Under the pieces are notes generated by a model. The model saw only the letters and a program-made list of their open reading frames with translations, was not told the origin of the DNA and did no database searches. From Flaccisagitta enflata (taxonomy: Eukaryota; Chaetognatha; Sagittoidea; Aphragmophora), in NCBI GenBank assembly GCA_965153355.1, contig OZ231126.1:63178001-63242000 (forward strand): a stretch of 64,000 nt of DNA, written 5' to 3'. Each line of letters opens with the position of its first letter. Position 1 is the stretch's first letter. The translations under genes and the position numbers were made by a program. Positions 30,563 to 42,454 of this stretch are shown in pieces.

Positions 30563-31081
30563 GGGCAGCGGTCCCAAAGGGCCGATGTCCTGTAGGACAC
30601 AGGGGGGAATTTCGAGACGTCCGTCCGTCCTTCCGTCCGTCCCCCCCCTTGGCCATCGAAGCCTCAATTCTGCAGTCTCAGGCCTGATTTTGGCCCCCTG
30701 AGCCATCAAATTAGCCCTTTCAGACCTCAATTTAGCGCTTGAGAGCTCAAATCAGCTCTCCGGACCTCATATCTGCCCTCACAACCGCAAATCAGCCCTC
30801 CAGACCTCAAATCAGCCCTTCAGGCCTCAAATCAAACCTTCAGGCCTGAAATTTGTCCTCTAGGCCTCAAGCCTGCCCCCCAAACCTCAAATCTGCTGTT
30901 TTGGGCTACATCCTGCCATCCCAACTTAGAATCTGCCTCAGGACGTCTCGAAATTCACCCCTGTGTCCTACAGGACATCGGTCCTTTGGGGTCGCTGCCC
31001 TGCTCTCACTCCACTACTTAACTTGATCACTCCAGCAGGGTATCGGGTACCGCTGACCATGTGCGATCCTTGGATGACTAG
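30563..31081 (+). mobile_element. F2 repeat element, right arm only
   Basis: Starts GGGCAGCGGTCCC and GATGTCCTGTAGGACACAGG, then a CGTCCGTCCGTCC run. About fifteen tandem 20-21-bp units of the type CCTCAAATCAGCCCT follow, then the inverted copy of the first block. It ends with GGGTACCGCTGACCATGTGC and GATGACTAG. The left arm (about 17,105-17,120) has the same flanks with only a T run between them. Confidence 0.88.
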
Positions 31082-31102
31082 TTTCTTCTTTTTTCTTTTT
31101 TC

Positions 31103-31108
31103 CTTCCT

Positions 31109-31175
<67 letters not shown>

Positions 31176-31205
31176 CTTTCCTTTTCTTTTCTTTTCTTTT
31201 CTTTT
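31103..31205. repeat. (CTTT)n microsatellite
   Basis: Short partner of the 690-bp array at 16,414-17,105. Confidence 0.95.
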
Positions 31206-31799
31206 CTATCTTTGTTTTTTCGTTTTTACCAATTTGAGTAAAACTAAAAAAAAACAACGCGCCTATCAGTTCATTTTGACCGCGCTCGGAAATTCTTGGT
31301 TCCGTTTAGAAGCGCAATTCAGTTCGCTGTTGTTATCTGTTTATACGGTAATCACTCACTCACTCTTTTACTTACCCAATAACTTTCTCACTTTCTCACT
31401 CTCTCACTCACTCACTCTGTCACTCAATCATTTATTCATACCACTGCACTACTTGCATGCAAATGACGCCACTAATCCTTATACTATATGTATCAAATTC
31501 TCTGAACCATTGTATCCATACCTTCATGATACACAACGATTTAATAAAAAATGTACAATAAGTTTTGGATTGCGGTGATTTAAGCTAACTATTAGATGAG
31601 ATAGTAAAACATGTTTAGAAAATGGAAGCCGTCAGTTACGGCCCGTAACTTGATTCGTTGCACTGATAATTTATCAGTTGCTAGTTCGTATTCAGCAGTC
31701 ACACTTCGTACAGAAGTCTCCTGTTCTGATGAATCCCAATCGACGACATAGTGACAATTTTCATTTTTTCATTCTAATGAATAATGACTTAAGTAAAAC
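31206..31799. other. Non-coding stretch with (ACTC)n
   Basis: Partner of 15,575-16,380. A (CACT)n tract lies at about 31,351-31,425. No gene. Confidence 0.55.
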
Positions 31800-31909
31800 A
31801 AAGGGCATATTACACGGTCGAATGGACAGGGGCAGTGATACTGCCAGAAAAGGTTATTCAATCATTTTGCCAGTAGCAGTGGTGCAAATACCGCCTAGAA
31901 CGTTGTATG

Positions 31910-32294
31910 AAAGTTGGACAACATTACTACTCAACCCTACTTTAATAAAGGATGAGAGCCTTTGGAGCTCTCACTGGTGTTTAATCCGGACCCACCACAA
32001 CTATCCTTTAAATTTCTAAAGAAATATTCCCTCCTCAGAAATTACCACAAGACTGGTCAAAAGTTATGCATCATTTAAAAAAAGTCACCAATTTCTGTCT
32101 ATACATGAAATATGCAGACCACAAGAAACACTTGATAAATATGGCGCGTCGAAGGAGACCATATCCATCTGGGCACCTTCTCATACTCCTCATATACCAA
32201 AAATAGCAAGAAACTGAAACTCTCTTCTTCCTGAAACAACCCTTTCAAGAAATCCCAAAAATCCCATGTCAACCCCAAAATCTGAAATCAAAAA
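31910..32294. mobile_element. 385-bp insertion with GTATG duplication, right arm only
   Basis: GTATG occurs at 31,905-31,909 and again at 32,295-32,299. The left arm has a single GTATG (as CATAC, about 15,464) with the flanks joined. The insert ends in CAAAAA next to the second duplication, which suggests target-primed retroposition. It has no terminal inverted repeats and no open frame of note. The family is not recognised. Confidence 0.8.
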
Positions 32295-32940
32295 GTATGT
32301 GTCAGGGACCGACGGATGCATGGACGGAATGACAATCTCACAGACAAAGCAAGTTATAGATATATAGATTCGCGTACACCCGACTAAACATGCCCAGTTA
32401 CGCGTGCTGGTGAGCAAAGGCTGTTTAAATAGAGTCGCTTCCACGCGCAATTAAAACAAAACAAGGCCATTAGACCTAAGTCGCGTGCATCGGCATTTTC
32501 ACAAAGGGTCAGAAAGACAGACAGACAGACAGGCAGACAGACAGACTGGAATTTTCAAAATGACCCTTGAATTAGCAGTCTCCACCCCCCTGTGTATTCT
32601 CTTGTGTACAAAAAAGTAAAAAAGCGAAAAATGCCTTGTTAGTGATTTGCGACGGATGGACCGACGGACCGACGGACCCGAAAGTGGCTTATAGAGTCGC
32701 GTACCACGCGACTTAAAAAAACAAACGACTTTCACTCTGAAAACTTAGTTGTTTTGAGTGGTATGCGGTCGGGAAGGCGAAATCTTCTCTTCTCCAAGCT
32801 CTCCCCCGCGGAGTTTCCAAAATTGACGCACATTATCTTTCCATCAATCCCAGTTTATCGCGAATTTCTACTGATGCATCACCGTTGGGACCGATTCCTC
32901 GACGCCATCTCCAGGACGGGAAAGAAAGTTGGGATCGCGG

Positions 32941-33300
<360 letters not shown>

Positions 33301-33797
33301 ACCAGAAATGCAAACGAACAGACACAGATTTACGGACAGGATGGGGTGGATGTCGGGAAAAATCGGGGGGAGGGGGAAAGGAGAGGGATTTCCAGTGACA
33401 TTGACAAGACGGGATAAAGAAAATGAGGCACCAATACCGTTCGAAAATATTCAGGAGAAAAAAGAATTGAATGAGACTGATAAAAAAGGAAAGGAAAATT
33501 GAAAAGAAAGACTGAAAATAAAGAAAAAAGAATCTGACCATTTTTTCTCTCTCTCTTCATAAGTCTCCCTATGGTCCAAGTGGAAAATGGGAGAAGAAAG
33601 GAAATGTGGGAACTGAAATGACGAAGCTTTCTTACTCATTCAGAGGAACTGTTCTGATTTTTATGGGGACATTTCTCATATTAGATTCACGCGAGTAAAA
33701 ATCTGACGTCGGTAGAAATCCCCCTCAAAATTGGACAAATATCGAAGTCAATTGCCTCCTTTGTCTCTCAGTTTCCGTTTGTCTGACTGCTTTTGTG

Positions 33798-33799
<2 letters not shown>
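33301..33799. other. Non-coding stretch shared by arms
   Basis: Partner of 14,276-14,738; conserved but without coding signal. Confidence 0.5.

Positions 33800-33874
<75 letters not shown>
33800..33874. repeat. (GT)n microsatellite
   Basis: Pure GT of about 75 bp. Partner of the CA tract at 14,226-14,274. Confidence 0.97.
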
Positions 33875-33877
<3 letters not shown>

Positions 33878-34022
33878 ATTGTTAGTCTGTTTGTCTTTTC
33901 TCTCTCTCTCTCTCGTTGCGACTCGCGGACAAATATGGGTCCAGATTCATCATTTTTCCACAAAATCATCAGAAAAACTCTCTCGTCCACATGGAAGCTT
34001 GTCGCGTCAACTGAGTGAGAAT

Positions 34023-34127
<105 letters not shown>

Positions 34128-34416
34128 GAGTTAAGCGGTGCTTCGAAAATGTAAAAAGAAAAGAGAATGCGGAATGAGATGACGTTGCGAGTGTTACAAT
34201 GGGCGAGGAAAGACGTTAATGTCTTGTCAATTGTCATAATTCCGGATCGTTACCCTTCATCTTTATCATCGATCATCTTTCGATGGACTGACATTTTTAC
34301 GTTTTGTGGAGAAAGCTTCATGAGACAAGCGCCCCCCTCATGTACAATTGTAGGGACAATTTCTGTTCCTCTTTGACGTCACGATCCGTGCCGTTGGTTT
34401 TTAAAGTGCCTCAAAG

Positions 34417-35051
34417 CGGCCAGAAGTCTCACTTGCAAAATTCTTAAAAAAAAAAAAAAAAAAAAAAATGGCTTTGGAAAGGTAAGTACTCAATATTTTA
34501 TTGTGTTTAGCTTCTATAAAAAGAAAAAGCATGTTTTGCCATTTTTTGCAAAAATCGCACTTTGATCTCATTTGCATATTGCGGTTTTGCATTTTTCGCT
34601 TATCACGGCCATGTTTTTTTAAATAAATCGATGAAATTCATGCTGACAGCATATTTTTCCCTAAGAAACTGTTCCAAATCATCAGTTTTGACGATTTTTT
34701 AATTCTTAGGTCATTTCTTCATTTTTGAGTATTTTAATGCTATTTTTGACCCTCATAGACCTATTAAAAATTGTTCTACATTCACTCAAATATCAATTAC
34801 TATTGGTACTTTATGTTTCTGCAAAAAAAAGAGCCAAAATATTTAATTTAATGCCATTTTTATAGGAAAAATAGCTGTTTTTTGCACTAAAACCCGTTTC
34901 TTTTTTTTTTGGCTCAAGTTAGGTCAAAATGAACATCAGAATCTTGTTCTACAGCCTTTTTAGGTCCCCTGTGCAAAAATCTGGGATGGGTCCATTTTTT
35001 TTTTTTCATAACCCTTAAAATTGAGATTTTCTCCATCGAGATTCCTGGCCG
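34417..35051. mobile_element. 635-bp MITE with CGGCCAG ends, right arm only
   Basis: CGGCCAGAAGTCTC at the left and GAGATTCCTGGCCG at the right form short inverted ends. AAAG stands at 34,413-34,416 and 35,052-35,055. The left arm (about 13,510-13,520) has a single AAAG site, read as CTCAAAGAGGGC. The interior is AT-rich and non-coding. The superfamily is not assigned. Confidence 0.85.
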
Positions 35052-35064
35052 AAAGCGGGCAATG

Positions 35065-35140
35065 TTCTAGGGCAAGGGGTGGAGTTAGGGTTAGGGATGG
35101 GGTTGGAATGGGTTTAAGGTTAGGGCTAGGGGGTGGGTTT
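35065..35140. repeat. Degenerate TTAGGG-like block
   Basis: TTAGGGTTAGGGATGGGG and similar words; partner of 13,431-13,500. Confidence 0.6.
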
Positions 35141-35144
35141 TTTT

Positions 35145-35300
35145 AGTCGCGGACAAGCGACTCTATAAGAGGCTTTGTCCGTCCGTCCGTCGGTCCGTCG
35201 GTCCGTCGGTCCGTGGTGATCGAGTTTGAAAGTGTGAAAACACGCATTTCCGCCCATGCCCACCCGTCCGCGACTGGTATTGGCCGTGTATCCGGCCTTG
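35145..35300 (+). repeat. F1 repeat element, right arm only
   Basis: AGTCGCGGACAAGCGACTC start, CCGTCGGTCCGTCGG run, CCCACCCGTCCGCGACTGG, and a GTGTATCCGGCCTTG end. The left arm has only an A run here (13,411-13,425), giving a clear empty site in a homopolymer. Confidence 0.85.
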
Positions 35301-35515
35301 TTTTTAAATCGTTTAGTTCAGTGTGCTTAAATCAAAGGTTTGTCCTTGTGGGAAAAACACGGGATCTTGTCAGTCAAGTCTCATAATTTAATATCTTTAT
35401 TTTCCTCTCCATCATCCCTCTGAAGTAGAAGGAAGACTTCCCAATCATGAATGTGAGAATTCCTCGGATTACGCCTGACAAGATATACGGCCAATCTGTG
35501 CACCTTGCGGGGCAA

Positions 35516-35637
35516 GAATGAATGAAAGAATGAAAGAATGAAAGAATGAAAGAATGAAAGAATGAATGAATGAATGAATGAATGAATGAATGAATGAATG
35601 AATGAATGAATGAATGAATGAATGAATGAAAGAATGA

Positions 35638-35681
<44 letters not shown>

Positions 35682-35778
35682 ATGAATGGACGAATGAATG
35701 AATAAAAGAATGAATGAATGACTGAATGAATGAATGAATAAAAGAATGAATGAATAAATGAATGAATGAATGAATGAG
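35516..35778. repeat. (GAAT)n / (GAAA)n array
   Basis: Partner of 12,774-13,190. Confidence 0.97.
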
Positions 35779-35914
35779 TGCGGATGTCAATTCTCACGGG
35801 AATAAAGAATGGTTTTCCGAGATTTGAGGAGAGCACGCTCGATGTACCAATGGGACGGCGGAATAACTGACCGATGCGACGGACCCACGAATCAAGGAAC
35901 ATGACTTTTTGCTT

Positions 35915-36078
35915 TTCACGCTGTTTTGTCGGTCCGTGTACCGGTTATATATACGTTTTTGGCGATAACGAGCCTCAATGCCCCCGTCTAGTTGCCCTAG
36001 TGACCTCCTCCATGGCTGCCGCCGACAACCAGCACACGACTTGGGTAGACGACAAGACGTGCATCCAGCCTTTTTAAA
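35915..36078 (+). repeat. F1-like element
   Basis: Partner of 12,478-12,640, with a well-conserved GACTTGGGTAGACGACAAG. Confidence 0.6.
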
Positions 36079-36081
36079 ATG

Positions 36082-36262
36082 ATATACAGTCTATGGACAT
36101 TTCGATATTTGTAGATATGTCAGCAGTTTGGTATATTTCAACCCGTTGAAATCTCTCATTCTGGCATATTTCAACGGGTTGAAATCTTTCATTTTGGCAC
36201 ATTTCAACACGTTGAAATCTCTCATTCCACAAGATTTATATCAGTAGAATGAAAGATTTCAA
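36082..36262. repeat. 33-bp tandem repeat with palindromic 16-mers, right arm only
   Basis: TTTCAACCCGTTGAAA at 36,136-36,151, its complement TTTCAACGGGTTGAAA at 36,169-36,184 and TTTCAACACGTTGAAA at 36,202-36,217 are spaced exactly 33 bp apart. A half-copy lies near 36,255. The left arm lacks the whole block. Confidence 0.88.
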
Positions 36263-36301
36263 CCCCTAGGATGCACGAAAAAGAAAATGAAAAAAAAAAA
36301 A

Positions 36302-36535
36302 GACGCTAAGTCACAATATCGTGGACAGACGCGTGCTACCCCTATCCACACCCTCGACCTACCCACACACACTCATATACACACTTTACACTGACAATCA
36401 AGACTGCAGCATAAAAAAAAACCGCGTTTTCACACTTTTCAACTTGATTGTCACGGACCAACGAACGGATGGAAGGACTGATGGACAGACGGACAAAGCC
36501 TTTCATAGAATTGCGTATCCGCGACTAAAAAGATC
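36302..36535 (-). repeat. F1-like element
   Basis: Partner of 12,191-12,424. Confidence 0.65.
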
Positions 36536-36979
36536 TACTTCTTTTGCGAACACTAGAAGCGATGAGGCTGTATTGTATGGCCCTCCGTAACATTGAGTAA
36601 AAAGCTGATTTGCATATCGTAGTTAATTGAATTTTTTCTTACTGTCTAGTTATCTGGCACAAACCGTGTCCTGCATTATTTATATGTGAATCGTAAGTCT
36701 CAATGATCTTTATCTACTTTGTAATAAGAGAAATGAGAAGGATGAGAATAAAGGGGAAGATGAGAATTACTCGGACAGCTTCGCTTCCATTTAATCCGGA
36801 ATTGCATATTAAGCCATGAAGCGCTGAAACGTTTCATTCGAAAACTTCTCGCAGTATAGTCATCATCCATTTTCAAAAATTTGAAAGGCGGTCGGAGAGC
36901 CGCCGGATAGAACCACAGAGAGGGCGCTGACAACTTGGATGTATGCTATGTCGTCAGGTAAAGAAAACCAAGTGCAGTG

Positions 36980-37106
36980 TCGGTCGGTTGGTCCGTCCGT
37001 CCGTCTGTCTGTCCGTCCCTTTGTAACATTTTTAAATTGCAAGCAGTTTTCGCTTCACTGCTCCTGTCCGACCGTCCGCTACTGGATTGCCGTGTATCCG
37101 GCCTTG
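36980..37106 (+). repeat. F1 repeat element
   Basis: Partner of 11,631-11,765; ends CGTGTATCCGGCCTTG. Confidence 0.72.
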
Positions 37107-37676
37107 TTTTTTAAGAACATGTTTTCTTTTTGTGAGGCTCGGTGTTCTCATTTCTAATGAGTCAATCTTAGTCCCAAACTTTTGTTAAGATGTTCCGACT
37201 TCATTTCGATTGCTAGCGTATATGGGAATGGTCTATTTTTCTGGAAACCTAACTCTTGAGCTTCAACTGAAACAGGATGAGAAACATTTACCAAGATGTT
37301 TGTCTCAAACAAATCAAAATACATCGAAAATGCAGTGCTCATTTAAAGTCAACCATTGCAATTGCACAGCCTCACTTTCCTGATACTTGTCATTACGGCA
37401 GTTTGTTGATTAGTCAAGAGCATTTCCAGTTTATCCTTCTTTTCTTCGCCTTGTCTAATGATTGACCCTCTTCCTTGTTTAGTTCCCACTCTACAACTCC
37501 ATCCTTTTATTCACATTCTTGATTCTTTTCCATACCATCTTCAGATTCTCCTTCCTCTCCTATGTTTATATCAATTGATTAACTTACGCTCCTTCTTCAG
37601 TTTCTTCTCAGCCACTTCTCCATTCCATTTTCATTCTTCCATGTATCACCCACAGTTTCTCCTTACTTTCTTCTTA

Positions 37677-37931
37677 GGGCGTGTTTCTAAAGAAGATGGA
37701 AAACGCGTTTGTTCCTGTGAAACGCGTTTACAGCGTGAAAACATATTCAAGAATTTCCTCTGTCCCACGAGGGAGTGAGCGAAGTGAGTGAGCAAGCCCG
37801 TGAACGGAGCAAGCGTAGCAAAGCGGAGCGCTGCGGAGTGAGTGAGCGGAGTGAGCGGTGCGAGCGAACGAACGTAGCGAGCCACCGAGTGGCCTTTTCA
37901 AAACGCGATCATTTTTTACTAGAAACGCCCC
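37677..37931. mobile_element. Harbinger-like MITE, right arm only
   Basis: GGGCGTGTTTCTAAAGAAG start and ACTAGAAACGCCCC end, flanked by TTA (37,674-37,676) and TGA (37,932-37,934). The left-arm empty site is near 9,825 (complement TTCTCACTCATC). The interior has GAGTGAGCG-type repeats. Confidence 0.85.
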
Positions 37932-38105
37932 TGACCTCATCTAATGATTGACCCCTTCTTTCCCCTTTCCATTTCCTCCCCTCTCAATCCATTCTTTTTT
38001 ACCCCGTTGTCCATTCTCGTTCCCCCCCCCCCCGTTGTCCATTCTCGTTCGGCGCCGTCAAATATGGCCATTGAACTTCTTCCTCGATTCTCCCTTTGGG
38101 ACAAG

Positions 38106-38363
<258 letters not shown>

Positions 38364-38564
38364 GACTTTTGGCGTCGGCATTCATTCATGTCACTTTGAA
38401 TTTCCGCCGTTTGATATCGGCGTTCTTCTTATAGGTCACGTGATAAAAATCACGTGACTCTCGGACATTGACTTTTTAGTCGCGCACTCTATTTGTCCGT
38501 CCATCGCGTTGATTCGGTGGTCAGTTGGTCTGAGAGGCAGTTTTGCAGTTGTGCAATTCAAAGA

Positions 38565-38619
38565 TGCATTGCATTGCATTGCATTGCATTGCATTGCATT
38601 GCATTGCATTGCATTGCAT
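38565..38619. repeat. (GCATT)n pentanucleotide array
   Basis: Eleven units. The left partner has about six. Confidence 0.95.
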
Positions 38620-39200
38620 TAGGGCCATACCTGGCCGGAGGAAATTCCAAGGAAATGTTATGAGGTTGGGGCTCAGGTTGTTCATGACTCACGGTAATGC
38701 CTCAAGCTCTAATGGGAAGGTTTCAAAATGACTGAACTAAGGAGTTTTAAAGCCAAATGATTAACAATCAAACACAAACTCTTGGTCTAACATCACAACA
38801 CGTTGCAATGCCTTTCAACACATTACAATGCATCGCAATGCATTGCCATGCATCACAACCACATCCGCATTACGGTGTATCACAAGCGTATTGGCGATGC
38901 CATCGTGTTCTGTTTCACTTTATATCAAATGGGAAAAGGAGGTCAAAACGCAATTGGAGCTGAATTGGATGTGCCTAATTTGGTTTGCACCGGCAGTGAA
39001 AAAGATACTCTTCCTCTAGTGGACAAAACGACGTATGTAAGTCTTTGTCAGGAAGAGGAGTCATTCCGAAATCTTTTCTTTGAGAATCGAAATCTAAACG
39101 CAATTTATAGGGTTTTTATGTCTCTTTATGTCGCTTCATGTCTCTTACATTTCTTATATTCATTTTGTCCCATTGTCTCTTTTGTCTCTTTTGTCTTTTT

Positions 39201-39809
39201 GGGCAGCGGCCCCGAAGGGGAGGAAGTCCTGTAGAACACAGGGGACTTTCGTTCGTTTGTTCGTTTGTTTGTTTGTTTGTTTGTCCCCCCCTAATCAGGC
39301 CTTCCAGGCCTCAAATCAGGCTTCTCAGGTCTCAAATCTGACATCTCAGGCCTAAAGTCAGGCCTCTCAGGACTCAAATTGGTCCTCTCAGACCTCAAAT
39401 TGGTCCTCTCAGGCCTTGATTTAACGCTGTCCATCCTCAAATCAGCCCTCTCAAGCCTGAAATTGGCTTTCTCAGGCCTTTCAACAGCCCTCTTAGACCT
39501 CAAATCAGCCCATACAGACTTCAAATCCGCCTCTTTAGGCCTCGAATCAACCTTAGGCTTCAAATCAGCCTAGATAGCTTTCTCCCACCTTGAATCAGCC
39601 TTAGTGAAGCCTTCAGGCTCTTATAGGCCCTCAATCAGCCCTCTACACCATCTAATCAACTTGCTTAGGCAGAACAAACGAAAGTCCCCCTGTGTTCTAC
39701 ATGACTTCTTCCCCTTCGGGGCCGCTGCCCTGCTTCCCCTCACTCATTCACAATCATGCAAAGCAGGGCAACGGGTGTCGCTGACCACATATTGCCCTTG
39801 GGCGACCTG
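39201..39809 (+). mobile_element. F2 repeat element, right arm only, complete
   Basis: GGGCAGCGGCCCCGAAGGGG and GTCCTGTAGAACACAGGGG at one end, a TTCGTTTGTTCG run, then about fifteen tandem 20-21-bp units (CAGGCCTCAAATCAGGC type). The first block then returns inverted, with a GCCCTGCTT..GCAGGGC hairpin and a final GGGCGACCTG. The left arm near 8,085 has the uninterrupted T/A run. Confidence 0.88.
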
Positions 39810-39871
39810 TTTGTCTCTCATGGCTCCTATATGTCTCCTATGGCTCCTATATGTCTCCTATATCTCTTTTT

Positions 39872-39918
39872 AGGCAGTGGCCCCGAAAGGGACAAAGTCC
39901 TGTAAAACACCGGGGGAC
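39872..39918 (-). repeat. F2 terminal core, solo copy
   Basis: Partner of 7,983-8,029. Confidence 0.75.
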
Positions 39919-40230
39919 TTTTGTTACAATTTGCGACTAAAGAAGAGTGCACCTCCACTTGCGTCTTTTTCGTTGACATTGATAATTACACTCATTCTTA
40001 GTGTTTTCAATTGAGAAGGGTATCACAGACCAACATAACATTTCTGATTCCTTTCAAAGCCCGTGATCAGGAGTTTTGAGACTGAATACAAATAAGTGAT
40101 AACTTCTTGATTCATTCTCGGCAGATCTGAAATAACGAAAAGACGATAGGCTAAATTCCATTTATTAAACACGTTACAAAATGGGGCAAAACGGTAACAT
40201 TTAATGCAAAAATTTCACATTCAGAGAGTA

Positions 40231-40403
<173 letters not shown>

Positions 40404-40554
40404 GAGAGAAAGGACAGGAAAAAAGACACACATAGTTTGCGGCATCGGACACAAGGCGGCAGATTTGATAAATGAAGAGGTCCATAACAGTCCATCACCC
40501 AAACTGTCGTCAGAAAATGATTTTCCCTTTTTTTCTCCCGCCGCTGTACGAACA

Positions 40555-40775
<221 letters not shown>

Positions 40776-41169
40776 GCTTAGAGACAAACAGACTGACAAT
40801 GACGACCACAACGACGGCCGAGATGACCCGCGATTTTTCACTGTATGTCACGCATGTGGCAGAGGAGAGGGTGTTGACTGTTGAGAGTGGAGAGGAGGTG
40901 GTGTAAGAGGGAAAGTGGGCAAAGAAGGTGTAGGGGGTCTTGACGATGCGGGGAGATAAGGGGATGAAGAGGGTGAAAGATCTGATGAAGGTAAATGAGG
41001 TAAGGGCTGTGAATGGTCCCTTCGAGGGGTTGAAGGGGGTTGAAGTGCTCATCGTGTGCAAGCTGGACAGATGGCAGAATCGGTGGCGTGTGGTTTGGCA
41101 ATGCAATGGCTATGATGTAATAGCAGCACATACGCAACGACCAGAAAAAACTTGTGGCGAACGTGACGT

Positions 41170-41303
41170 GTCACTACGTTACACACTATTAGCCACTTAT
41201 GGCTCGGTCCGTCCTCCGTTTTAAAGCGATTTTTTGCGTATTATCGTGGGTAATAGCTTCTCATACTGCCCCTGCCCACCCACACGCGATAAAGGCTGCC
41301 TTG
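41170..41303 (+). repeat. F1 repeat element
   Basis: Partner of 6,429-6,562; ends GGCTGCCTTGTAACCGG. Confidence 0.7.
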
Positions 41304-41580
41304 TAACCGGCTGAATAAAAAAATAATGGACAGAGACTTTGTGGAAGATGAACCGCTTTCTGTCCTCCATTTCCTCTCTCTAATTCTTCTTTCCTCCACT
41401 TCTTCTCTTTTCTCCGCCATTGTCTCAGACTCTCATCCGTTGGTTATTGACTCCCATCCGCAAGACGCTTTTCTACTCTCATTCTTTGTCTGTCTTTTTT
41501 TCTGTTTGTCTGTCTGTCTTTCTATCAGTCTGTCCGTATCTCCAGCTCTCTGTGTGGCTCTTTGTTTGGGTCTATGTGTC

Positions 41581-41767
<187 letters not shown>

Positions 41768-42454
41768 CTCATCAGACAAGGTCTCTTCCCTACAATCTCA
41801 TCCATTTTCGTTACTTTGCTGATCTTTTGATTTTTAGACACTTAATGAGCATCCCTTTGAGATTCGGGGCAGCCTTTTGTCTTCCACCGGAATTTCTAAG
41901 GTAATGTTTTGGACGGCTGAGAGGCAAAAAGCGACGCGCTTCTTGTCGATTCCCTTTTTTTTTTAAATCATTATGGTTGTAATCAGTACAAATCGATACT
42001 TTAAATTTCAGTCAAAGGGAAAAGCGATAACGTAATACTAGTTGACATCTGGGGTAATATGTCATTATCAAAAACGTAGTCAATTTCCAAAGAGTGGATA
42101 GGACAGGAAGAAAATAGCTACGTTTTCAAAGATGACCCGTTAGGAAACGGACCTGCTTTTCCTGAAATCGAAAAAAAAGAAGAACCCGCTACGATATTGA
42201 ATGATTGATTGAAAATGATTCATTGAAAGGAGCGGTGATGTCGCGAGAGTCTTTTTTTTTTCCCAGCTCAGTTTCAATTTTACTCCGGTGTATTCATCTT
42301 GTGAATCATAACACAGAATGGACGGTGGTACGTGATCCTTCAGGGACCGTCAGAGGAATGCAACAATCCTTAAGGGACGATTAATACTGCGAAACTCGAA
42401 CGTGGAAATATTTCGCGTCATCCAAGAAATGAAGTATCGTGCACAGAAAATTGG

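Noticed and set aside
35145-35300. F1 as a Helitron derivative
   Set aside because: A hairpin followed by CTAA is suggestive, but there is no TC start and insertions are in homopolymers, not at an AT dinucleotide. Not enough to call.
39291-39563. Heptapeptide-repeat protein (DLRPER-type units) in F2 elements
   Set aside because: The repeat is a by-product of the 21-bp DNA period. Unit lengths vary between 20 and 21 bp, so the frame is not kept in most copies.
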